From positions 1-5,415 of the forward strand of contig PIXT01000163.1 of NCBI GenBank assembly GCA_003096235.1: a DNA stretch of 5,415 bases, read 5' to 3'. The position numbers and the translations under genes are program-made. Under the pieces are notes generated by a model, which saw nothing but the letters and a program-made list of their open reading frames with translations, was not told the DNA's origin and searched no databases. The stretch comes from Candidatus Bathyarchaeum sp. (GTDB lineage: Archaea > Thermoproteota > Bathyarchaeia > Bathyarchaeales > Bathyarchaeaceae). Within the stretch, counting starts at the first letter, position 1; every line of letters starts with the position of its first letter. Below are positions 1 to 5,320 of this stretch, in pieces.

Positions 1-105
1 ATAAATACCTTCAAATCCCAACTTCAGTGTCTGTTAAAAAACAAAAACATCAAAAGAGTTTCCAGAGGAGTCTATTAAGTAACTTGCAAAGGTCAAAAAT
101 ATCTA

Positions 106-129
106 GATTTACTCTTGAATTAGTAAATC
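106..129. repeat. Perfect 8-bp inverted repeat
   Basis: GATTTACT (106-113) is the exact reverse complement of AGTAAATC (122-129), with an 8-base spacer. It could be a hairpin in RNA from either strand or a protein binding site. No oligo-T run follows it directly on the plus strand, so it is not an obvious terminator. Confidence 0.5.
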
Positions 130-162
130 CTATCTCATGCAAAATCTCCAAATAACCTGTTT

Positions 163-201
163 TACACAGAAAATGTGTACTACACTAAGGCTTTATTGTA
201 G
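163..201. repeat. Two adjacent small hairpins
   Basis: TACACA (163-168) pairs with TGTGTA (174-179) around a GAAAA loop. Directly next to it, CTACA (180-184) pairs with TGTAG (197-201); inside that stem TAA (186-188) pairs with TTA (193-195) after one mismatch, leaving a GGCT loop. The two lie end to end with no gap. Their role is unknown; they overlap the possible minus-strand coding remnant. Confidence 0.4.
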
Positions 202-377
202 ATGAAAAAGTAGGGCATCATTGCTTTTTGCGCTTTCTCAACAAAACGTGTTTTAAATTTTATATTCATAAAACTCACTTTGAAACCTAATAATTTCAAA
301 AATGAGGGTCAAATCCACTCCGATACAGGTTTAGAATGAATAATAAATAAAATAGATAAAAGTACATTTTTTATCAA

Positions 378-407
378 TTTATAATGATGTGAATATACAT
401 ATAAATA
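378..407 (+). promoter_or_regulatory. Candidate archaeal promoter (TATA boxes)
   Basis: Two boxes resemble archaeal TATA elements: TTTATAAT at 378-385 and TATAAATA at 400-407. With the usual distance of roughly 25 bases to the start site, transcription would begin near 407 or 429. That puts the 466 start codon and the structured segment at 578-660 inside the transcript that leads to the gene at 686. The whole region is AT-rich, so either box may be chance. Confidence 0.35.
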
Positions 408-465
408 AAATTAATCAAAAAATTTAAATAATTTGATAGGATAATTAGTTAAAAGGGGGATTATC

Positions 466-693
466 GTGGCTAGAAATGTTTCGATTTCTATATTGCCAAC
501 CATTTGGATGTCATACCGAATTTTTTCAGTAAAAAAGCGAGTTAACTTACAAACCATTTTTCCCCACAAAACTAAACCGAGGCTAAATGCAGCGGAGGTG
601 CGTCACCGCCTAGCCCCAAGCGAAGGGCAAAAAGAGATAGCACGGAGAACAAAGCCGTGCAGAAAAAGAAAAGGAGAAAAACAGAATGATTAG
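466..693 (+). CDS. Hypothetical small basic protein or leader ORF
   Basis: A 75-codon frame starts with GTG, preceded by GGGGGA at 455-460, which can pair weakly with the archaeal anti-Shine-Dalgarno end. It stops 8 bases inside the next gene, so translational coupling is conceivable. The product is strongly basic in its second half (RRTKPCRKRKGEK), has no signal peptide or membrane segment, and matches no family I know. Its last 40 codons cover the GC-rich hairpin-forming segment at about 578-660, which would explain the odd Arg/Lys-rich composition if the DNA is selected as RNA and not as protein. It may be a real small protein, a leader peptide, or simply an open frame across a 5' untranslated region. 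I lean to the last two. Confidence 0.28.
   Translation: MARNVSISILPTIWMSYRIFSVKKRVNLQTIFPHKTKPRLNAAEVRHRLAPSEGQKEIARRTKPCRKRKGEKQND
578..660 (+). ncRNA. Candidate structured leader RNA before 686 gene
   Basis: Positions 578-628 are about two-thirds G+C, sharply above the AT-rich surroundings. Several stems can be drawn. GGCTA (581-585) pairs with TAGCC (611-615), enclosing GG-A-GGTG (594-600) against CACC-G-CC (604-610) with one A/G mismatch and a CGT loop. GCCC (613-616) can pair with GGGC (625-628), which competes with the outer stem. GCACGG (640-645) pairs perfectly with CCGTGC (655-660) around a 9-base loop. The ribosome binding site (673-676) and ATG (686) follow closely. Mutually exclusive stems next to a start site are what a cis-regulatory leader looks like, but I recognise no known riboswitch class, and function is inferred from structure only. 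Confidence 0.4.
673..676 (+). promoter_or_regulatory. Ribosome binding site for 686 gene
   Basis: GGAG lies 9 bases before the ATG at 686, inside an A-rich, probably unpaired stretch just downstream of the 640-660 hairpin. It supports 686 as the true start of the large gene. Confidence 0.65.
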
Positions 694-2665
694 ATTAGAT
701 AAAAAACTGTTCATATGTTCTTTTTTCCTGTGTGTTCTATTGGCGACTTTTACAATAAACACTTCTTTAGTTTGTAATGCAACCACTCAAGAAGAATCAA
801 CTGCACCCGAAAAAACGTTAACACTATTAGAAAACGTAGTCGGACTCAACATGGAAGCATACAACACTACATTGGATTTGAATACTCAAGACTTGTATTA
901 CGAATCCCTCCCTCAAGAGAGCATCAAATACACCCTCAATTCTGATAACAACAATGTTTCAGTGATATGTAATTTTGTAAATAATAAATTACGTTCAATG
1001 AGCGTGAACGCACATGATAGTTCACCACTTGCAGCCCAATCCGTTAACAATACTGCCCTTGATATGGCTAAAGATTTCCTTGACAAATATTACGCGTATT
1101 CTAGCGCGTCATATTATGACACATTGCGACCTATGCTGGACGATCTTGAAGCAGACAAAAACTTAACAAAAACTTCTGAAAACATGAAACTTGAAGTTAT
1201 GACTGCCACAAATTGCACATCTTTTAGGTGGACGTACACAGCCAACGGCATAGAAGCCCCCTTAAAATGCGTAGCACTACAGTTTGAAAATGGTTTCCTA
1301 AAGTACTTTGTTGATACATGGCACATCTACAACATCGGTAGCACTGACCTAAATATTTCTGAAGACGAAGCCATCAGCATCGCCATGAAAGCAGTCGAAA
1401 ACTATTCATGGGATGTGAGCATGGGAAGCGATAATCCTTCAGTAACCGTAACTGATTTTACCATAGTAGGTGTGAGCGAAACAACCACAACAATTGGAAA
1501 TTATGTTACCCAAAATGAGTCACGTGGTGGAGACCCGCTCACACTATATCCAGGATGGACAATCAAACTATACTTTGACAAGCTTTATTCTGGTCAAGTC
1601 TATGGGTTAGACATCGGAATCTGGGCAGATACTGGAGAAGTCCATGATATAACTCCCATGATGTGGACGGGAGATTATCCCGCTGATGAAAACATTGCAG
1701 ATACTAGTGACACCGATTTGAATCAGGCATCCATGGCGTGGATTGCCCTGCCACTTACAGTTGTAATCGGTGCAATCATAGGTTATGCTAAAAGAAAAAA
1801 CGCTCCTCACGATTCACGTAAAGCACCAAAATCACGTTCGTTAAAACTTAGCGCAATATTGTTATGCCTGATGATTTCATTCCCTATAGTTTCTCTTACA
1901 GCATCAACATCGACTGTAAAAGCAGACACATATGTTATGCCAATATATGGCTCAACATTGAACATAACTGCGCAAGAAGAACAACAAGCAGACACAATAG
2001 CAGGTTCTTTTGCATCTAAGTTTAGCACCTATGCTGGATATACAACATATGATTATTTTGGCAGTCAAACAACAAAGGATGATGTATTGGATAACGCTGA
2101 AGACTTTGAAGATGACTATGATCACGTAGCAACGTTCCATTATGGACATGGAGGTTATGTTTGGGTTACTGGAGTTAAACACTGGGACTATTTTGATGAC
2201 GAAGGATACGAAGATTACCGCCAAATTCGAGACTACATGGTTTACCCAAAAACAGACCAAAACAAACACTTCTTTGTGATAATTTGGTCGTGCCGACAAG
2301 CAGATGCATACCCTGGGTATACAGACGCTTACGGACGAGCTGTGGGAATGGCATACGCTTGGCATCATGGAGTTGACGCTAATGACTGTTTCATAGGATT
2401 TACAGGTGCATCAATGCCTCTAACTCAAGTATCGGAACATCATAATTGGGTCACATACGGCTACTGGCTTAACATGTTTGCTTACTACCTCACTATCAGT
2501 CACTATACAATAGAGGATGCTTTAGATGAAGCTTCACAATACTATTTTAACCTCAACTGGGAAAATACCGAACTATACACAGGATTTGACGCAGTTTGGC
2601 CTGATTATGGTACTGGCGAAGGTTGGATGAAGGTCTACGGAACCGATGACATGTACGTCTACTAA
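686..2665 (+). CDS. Two-part surface protein: PepSY-like region plus clan CD-like cysteine peptidase domain
   Basis: The 659-residue product starts with a signal peptide (basic RLDKK, hydrophobic 8-29, cleavage likely after A32). Residues 120-215 form an extracellular region I cannot name. Residues 224-322 resemble a PepSY/YcdB-type domain (helix 'ISEDEAISIAMKAVENY', later 'GLDIGIWADTGEV'). A membrane segment (about 349-367) is followed by a basic loop (369-386) and a second hydrophobic segment (about 387-405) ending in 'VKAD', which looks like another signal peptidase site (after A413). By the positive-inside pattern both large parts lie outside the cell. The C-terminal part (414-659) has a hydrophobic strand before H488-G489 ('HYGHGG') and another ('HFFVIIWSC') before C536, then 'CFIGFTGAS', the order of the His and Cys blocks in clan CD peptidases (caspase, gingipain C25, clostripain C11). 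Protease activity is inferred. The gene follows a GGAG site and stands apart from the operon downstream. Confidence 0.75.
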   Translation: MIRLDKKLFICSFFLCVLLATFTINTSLVCNATTQEESTAPEKTLTLLENVVGLNMEAYNTTLDLNTQDLYYESLPQESIKYTLNSDNNNVSVICNFVNNKLRSMSVNAHDSSPLAAQSVNNTALDMAKDFLDKYYAYSSASYYDTLRPMLDDLEADKNLTKTSENMKLEVMTATNCTSFRWTYTANGIEAPLKCVALQFENGFLKYFVDTWHIYNIGSTDLNISEDEAISIAMKAVENYSWDVSMGSDNPSVTVTDFTIVGVSETTTTIGNYVTQNESRGGDPLTLYPGWTIKLYFDKLYSGQVYGLDIGIWADTGEVHDITPMMWTGDYPADENIADTSDTDLNQASMAWIALPLTVVIGAIIGYAKRKNAPHDSRKAPKSRSLKLSAILLCLMISFPIVSLTASTSTVKADTYVMPIYGSTLNITAQEEQQADTIAGSFASKFSTYAGYTTYDYFGSQTTKDDVLDNAEDFEDDYDHVATFHYGHGGYVWVTGVKHWDYFDDEGYEDYRQIRDYMVYPKTDQNKHFFVIIWSCRQADAYPGYTDAYGRAVGMAYAWHHGVDANDCFIGFTGASMPLTQVSEHHNWVTYGYWLNMFAYYLTISHYTIEDALDEASQYYFNLNWENTELYTGFDAVWPDYGTGEGWMKVYGTDDMYVY

Positions 2666-2724
2666 TAAGAAAACTCAGTTCATAATCGGTTCAGATGAAG
2701 AGTTTCAAACAAAATAACCCTCTC

Positions 2725-2816
2725 TTTTTTTATTAAAAAATATAAGCTACGCAGTTAGATGGAAATTAAACCACTCTTAAGTGAGCCATCGTTTTTTATT
2801 TGTTACCTCATTTTTT
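2725..2816 (+). terminator. Oligo-T termination region
   Basis: Three T-runs follow the 686-2665 gene: 2725-2731, 2792-2797 and 2811-2816. A weak hairpin (CACT 2772-2775 with AGTG 2780-2783) precedes the second by eight bases. Archaeal RNA polymerase can terminate at U-tracts without a strong hairpin, so this is a reasonable transcript end, though the region is AT-rich in general. Confidence 0.4.
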
Positions 2817-2832
2817 ACATGTGAAGATTAAA

Positions 2833-2848
2833 GTCAAGAACTATTGAC
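2833..2848. promoter_or_regulatory. Operator-like dyad, distal copy
   Basis: GTCAAGAACTATTGAC has inverted GTCAA/TTGAC ends with a 6-base centre. It shares its first nine bases plus flank (AGTCAAGAA) and its TTGAC end with the second copy at 2878-2893. Centre to centre the copies are 45 bp apart. It fits a dimeric DNA-binding regulator upstream of the surface-protein operon. Confidence 0.45.
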
Positions 2849-2877
2849 TGAAAATTTATGTTACATTATTTTTTTTA

Positions 2878-2893
2878 GTCAAGAAATCTTGAC
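2878..2893. promoter_or_regulatory. Operator-like dyad, proximal copy
   Basis: GTCAAGAAATCTTGAC is a perfect 7-bp inverted repeat (GTCAAGA/TCTTGAC) around two bases. It ends 13 bases before the TATA-like box at 2907-2914, so a bound protein would sit just upstream of the TFB-recognition element, where archaeal activators and some repressors bind. Its near-twin lies at 2833-2848. Confidence 0.5.
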
Positions 2894-2906
2894 AAAAAAT
2901 TTTTTA

Positions 2907-2914
2907 TTTATATT
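2907..2914 (+). promoter_or_regulatory. TATA-like box of the surface-protein operon
   Basis: TTTATATT matches the archaeal TATA consensus well. A start site about 26 bases below its centre falls near 2936, giving a very short leader before the ATG at 2942. This agrees with the absence of a Shine-Dalgarno sequence and argues against the ATG at 2927. Confidence 0.5.
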
Positions 2915-2941
2915 CATAATAAAAGTATGTGTGTTTCTAAT

Positions 2942-4030
2942 ATGAATAAAATCACAGTATCGACTCTGGTACTAATTTTGTCAGTTAGCGTTGTTTCTAT
3001 TTCAAAAATTGGAGTAGTGAAAGCAGAGGGCGTAATTTTCATCAGGGAGGATGGTTCGGTTGAGGGAACTGATGCGATACAAAGAGAGGGTGATGTTTAC
3101 ACTTTTTTGGAAGATATTGTTGTTAGTGGTTTGGGAATTGAAGGCATTGTAATTGAAAAAAGCGACATTGTACTTGATGGCGCAGGTTTTCTTTTTCAAG
3201 GAACTAACGGAGGCATGGGAATTCTAGGGATAATCGGAATACTCATCGAAAACCAAAACAACGTTACCATCAAAAACATGAAACTCCAGAACTTTTTCGA
3301 AACCATCAACCTCAAAAACTCCTCAAATAACACCATCTGTAGAAACGTGATAACAAACAATCATAAGGGCATCGATGTTTATGGTTCGTTTAATACCATT
3401 TCTGAAAACATTTTAACAAGTAATAACGGCAGCATCCACAACGATTACCGATCAAACTACACGGTTATTTCTGGAAACAACATATCAAACAACAATGCCT
3501 ATGCAATTTCCCTTTCTGGTGATTTTAACACCATTTCAGCCAATATCTTAACAAACAACAACAATACCTGCATCAAAATCTCTGGTTCAAATAACACAAT
3601 TATTGGAAACAATATAGCAAGCAACGAACGAAGCATCGACATTTCTGGCATCGGGGATGGGAATCCTGTTGGTAATGTAATTTCCTACAATAACTTTGTT
3701 TACAATGAATATCAACTTAGTTTGACTGAAGCTAATGCTACCGTGGATGATGGTTATCCTTCGGGTGGCAACTACTGGAGCGACTACGAAGGCAAAGATG
3801 AGTATTCTGGGGAAAATCAAGATGAATCCGGTAGTGATGGCATCGGAGATACACCCTATGTTATTGATGAATACAATCAAGACAACTACCCATTAATGAC
3901 TCAACTTGACATTACTAAAATCCCAGAATTTCCCACCTGGATCATTTTGCCCATACTAAGCGCCATAACCTTGGTGACGGTAATCGGTAAACAAAAACTA
4001 AAACAAAACACAAGCAAGGGGGCAGTTTGA
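2942..4030 (+). CDS. NosD-like right-handed beta-helix surface protein
   Basis: The product (362 residues from this start) has a signal peptide ending in 'VKA' (cleavage after A28). Its core is a parallel beta-helix of NosD/PbH1 type: Asn-rich rungs marked by N-T-I or its variant recur with Thr at 131, 152, 174, 197 and 219, a spacing of 21-23 residues, one helix turn each. It ends with hallmarks of this family in archaea: 'NYWSDY' (277-282), a Gly/Asp loop (294-305) and 'DNYPLM' (314-319). An 'IPEF' motif (327-330), a membrane segment (333-348) and a Lys-rich tail follow, like a PEF-CTERM-type anchoring signal. About ten N-x-S/T sites suggest N-glycosylation. Such helices bind or cleave polysaccharides; no catalytic set is evident, so I call no enzyme. 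An ATG at 2927 is in frame, but 2942 fits the promoter and the sibling genes, which also begin Met-Asn. It is the first gene of the operon. Confidence 0.82.
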   Translation: MNKITVSTLVLILSVSVVSISKIGVVKAEGVIFIREDGSVEGTDAIQREGDVYTFLEDIVVSGLGIEGIVIEKSDIVLDGAGFLFQGTNGGMGILGIIGILIENQNNVTIKNMKLQNFFETINLKNSSNNTICRNVITNNHKGIDVYGSFNTISENILTSNNGSIHNDYRSNYTVISGNNISNNNAYAISLSGDFNTISANILTNNNNTCIKISGSNNTIIGNNIASNERSIDISGIGDGNPVGNVISYNNFVYNEYQLSLTEANATVDDGYPSGGNYWSDYEGKDEYSGENQDESGSDGIGDTPYVIDEYNQDNYPLMTQLDITKIPEFPTWIILPILSAITLVTVIGKQKLKQNTSKGAV

Positions 4031-4037
4031 TATGAAC
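4025..4037 (+). repeat. Gene-junction repeat, copy 1
   Basis: GTTTGATATGAAC contains the stop codon of the beta-helix gene, a single spacer base and the start codon of the kelch gene. The same 13 bases recur at 5076-5088 between the kelch gene and its broken paralogue. The preceding bases are G-rich in both (GGGGGCA and AGGG) and may act as a weak ribosome binding site inside the upstream gene. Confidence 0.7.
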
Positions 4038-5081
4038 AAGGGTTTGCCAATCGTTGTCTTGTTGTTTGTTTCTGCTTTTTTGTCGTCACCCCTCTTGGTT
4101 TCTTCTGTGTATGCTACTGAAGACTCTTGGACGACCTTAGAGCCCATGTCTACAGCGAAAGGTTACGTTGGAGTTGCTGTAGTGAATGGAAAAATTTACG
4201 CCATGGGTGGGAGTTATGACTCTTGTGGTGTTGAAGAATACGACCCAGCTACAGATACATGGACCACAAAAACGCCCATGTCCACTCCACGAATTTGGTT
4301 TGGACTTGCAGTTGTCGACAACAAAATCTACATAATCGGCGGAGACAGCGGCAACTGGACAACAGGAGAAACTCTAACCAAAATAAACGAAGTCTACGAC
4401 CCTGCAACAGACAGATGGGAAACAAAAGCATCCATGAATGTAAAAAGGGAAGCGATATCTGCAAGTGTTGTAGATGGAAAAATTTACGTCATCGGGGGTG
4501 GAACTCCTGCAACAGAAGTCTATGACCCCGAAACAGACACATGGACCACTGCAGAGCGAATACCAACTGCTGTGGGTTACCATGCTTCTGCTGTTGTTGA
4601 CAACAAAATCTACATAATTGGCGGCGCTGTGGAAGTAACCCTTAATCAAATATATGATACTGAAACAGATACATGGAGCAACGGAACTTCATTACCCACA
4701 GGAGTAGACTCTGCAGCAGCAGCCGTAGTTGAAGTTGAGGGAACTCCAAGGATTTATGTTATCGGTGGAAAACAAAACCTTGATGCGGTTAACCTAAACC
4801 AAATCTATGACCCAACAATAGATACATGGACCACCGGAGAATCAATGCCAACTGCACGATACGGTCTAGGTGTTGCCGTAATAAACAACACAATATACGC
4901 GATTGGAGGCCGCGAAGGCTGGATCGGCTCACCTACCTCTGCAGCAAATGAACAATACACCCCTGCAAGTTACATCCCAGAATTTTCTTCATGGGCAGTT
5001 TTTGCTTTAACAATTGGTGTGCCTTTGGTGGTAATATGTTACAAAAAGAAACTCAGTAACGTAGTAAAAACAGGGGTTTGA
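4032..5081 (+). CDS. Secreted kelch-repeat beta-propeller protein with C-terminal anchor
   Basis: The 349-residue product begins with a signal peptide (hydrophobic 6-27, cleavage likely after A28). Six kelch blades follow, each with a hydrophobic strand ending in a Gly pair (59-60, 103-104, 155-157, 197-198, 245-246, 292-293); five are followed by a 'YDP-T-DTW'-type motif (about 70, 122, 164, 208, 259). The N-terminal 'DSWTTLEPM' (31-39) probably closes the ring with the last blade. The C-terminus has 'IPEF' (315-318), a membrane segment (about 320-336) and a 'KKKL' tail, so the propeller is displayed outside and held at the membrane or processed by a sortase-like enzyme. Kelch propellers bind proteins or sugars; no ligand can be inferred. 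It starts one base after the beta-helix gene and is certainly co-transcribed with it. Blades 2 and 4 share almost identical DNA. Confidence 0.85.
   Translation: MNKGLPIVVLLFVSAFLSSPLLVSSVYATEDSWTTLEPMSTAKGYVGVAVVNGKIYAMGGSYDSCGVEEYDPATDTWTTKTPMSTPRIWFGLAVVDNKIYIIGGDSGNWTTGETLTKINEVYDPATDRWETKASMNVKREAISASVVDGKIYVIGGGTPATEVYDPETDTWTTAERIPTAVGYHASAVVDNKIYIIGGAVEVTLNQIYDTETDTWSNGTSLPTGVDSAAAAVVEVEGTPRIYVIGGKQNLDAVNLNQIYDPTIDTWTTGESMPTARYGLGVAVINNTIYAIGGREGWIGSPTSAANEQYTPASYIPEFSSWAVFALTIGVPLVVICYKKKLSNVVKTGV
4311..4342 (+). repeat. Near-identical kelch blade DNA, copy 1
   Basis: This 32-base stretch encoding 'VVDNKIYIIGG' matches 4593-4624 at 30 of 32 positions, both differences being C/T. It points to recent blade duplication or gene conversion within the propeller. 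Confidence 0.6.
4593..4624 (+). repeat. Near-identical kelch blade DNA, copy 2
   Basis: This is the partner of 4311-4342, in blade 4. It is out of line with the other blades, which share the motif but not this level of DNA identity. Confidence 0.6.
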
Positions 5082-5088
5082 TATGAAC
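5076..5088 (+). repeat. Gene-junction repeat, copy 2
   Basis: GTTTGATATGAAC again spans the stop codon of one gene (5079-5081), one spacer base and the ATG of the next (5083). Its identity to 4025-4037 suggests that the downstream kelch gene arose by tandem duplication that included the junction. Confidence 0.65.
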
Positions 5089-5320
5089 CATTTCACACCC
5101 TCAATAGTTGTGCTATTGTTGGGTGTTGCTGTTTTGTCATTATCTACTGGTTTCTTTTGCTTATGCTGCTGACGATTCTTGGGTGACCGTGGAGTCGATG
5201 CCTACAGCAAGAATGCAGTTTGCTGTTGCTGTTGTTGATGGAAAATTTATGCTATTGGCTGAAATAATTATTTTACTGATTATGATGTCAATGAAATGTA
5301 TGACCCAAATGCCAACACTA
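5083..5320 (+). pseudogene. Broken, truncated kelch paralogue
   Basis: From the ATG at 5083 the frame gives a signal-peptide-like start (MNHFTPSIVVLLLGVAVLSL) and stops at TGA after 'FFCLCC'. Removing one T from TTTT at 5155-5158 restores 'FAYAADDSWVTVESMPTAR', which aligns with the 'YATEDSWTTLEPMSTAK' start of the intact kelch protein. A missing A in GGAAAATTT (about 5240-5248) breaks the frame again; restoring it gives 'KIYAIG', then a TGA where the second Gly of the pair should be, then 'NEMYDPNANT', the end of blade 1. After about 5318 the similarity ends. Three lesions plus loss of blades 2-6 and the anchor mean it is not functional as read. Two lesions are in short homopolymers, so sequencing error could explain those but not the truncation. 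Confidence 0.75.

Larger units (their letters stand above)
50..308 (-). pseudogene. Possible decayed coding remnant, family unknown
   Basis: On the minus strand a frame open from 308 contains an ATG at 269 and reads MNIKFKTRFVEKAQKAMM and then PYFFIYNKALV before a stop at 182-180. A second frame, open from 178 to a stop at 52-50, reads on with protein-like sequence (GYLEILHEIGFTNSRV, then LDIFDLCKLLNRLLWKLF). The two pieces have the look of one small protein broken by a frameshift: mixed charged and hydrophobic residues, few low-complexity runs. I do not recognise the family. The 'EIGF' segment is vaguely like the C-terminal part of class I methyltransferases, but that is a guess. AT-rich DNA can give such frames by chance. 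Confidence 0.22.
1..465. other. Gene-poor AT-rich upstream region
   Basis: No open frame here has a credible start, ribosome binding site and protein-like sequence together. What can be seen is a set of short inverted repeats between 106 and 201, a possible decayed minus-strand reading frame between about 308 and 50, and an AT-rich stretch from about 340 to 450 that holds TATA-like boxes for the gene or leader beginning near 466. Otherwise I see nothing in it: no tRNA, rRNA or CRISPR-like repeat spacing. Confidence 0.6.

Noticed and set aside
620..660. Partial resemblance to the GEMM-I (c-di-GMP-I) riboswitch: AGGGCAAA followed later by CAAAGCC
   Set aside because: The conserved junction and the second-half tetraloop-receptor hairpin of that class are absent, and the spacing between the two bits is wrong.
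1952..2368. A 138-codon minus-strand frame opposite the peptidase domain
   Set aside because: It is a Cys/Val/Ser/Ile-rich antisense reading of a strongly supported gene, with no promoter or ribosome binding site.
686..2665. Reading the PepSY-like region as evidence for an M4-type metalloprotease
   Set aside because: No HExxH zinc motif occurs anywhere in the protein; the only catalytic-looking residues are the His-Gly and Cys pair.
2927..2941. ATG at 2927 as the start of the beta-helix protein
   Set aside because: The predicted transcription start (near 2936) lies after it and no ribosome binding site precedes it; 2942 gives a cleaner signal peptide. It remains possible if an upstream T-rich box is used.
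3330..3660. Possible CRISPR-like or DNA repeat array from the repeated AACAAC/ATTTCTGG pattern
   Set aside because: The periodicity is 63-69 bases in frame with the beta-helix rungs and is explained by the protein repeats; there are no conserved direct repeats with unique spacers.
2942..4030. Naming the beta-helix gene nosD and linking it to denitrification
   Set aside because: Only the repeat fold is shared. There is no nos operon context, and archaeal surface proteins of this type are widespread.
4259..4525. An 88-codon plus-strand frame within the kelch gene
   Set aside because: It is a shadow of the repeated kelch DNA, rich in Arg, Asn and Gln, with no start signal.
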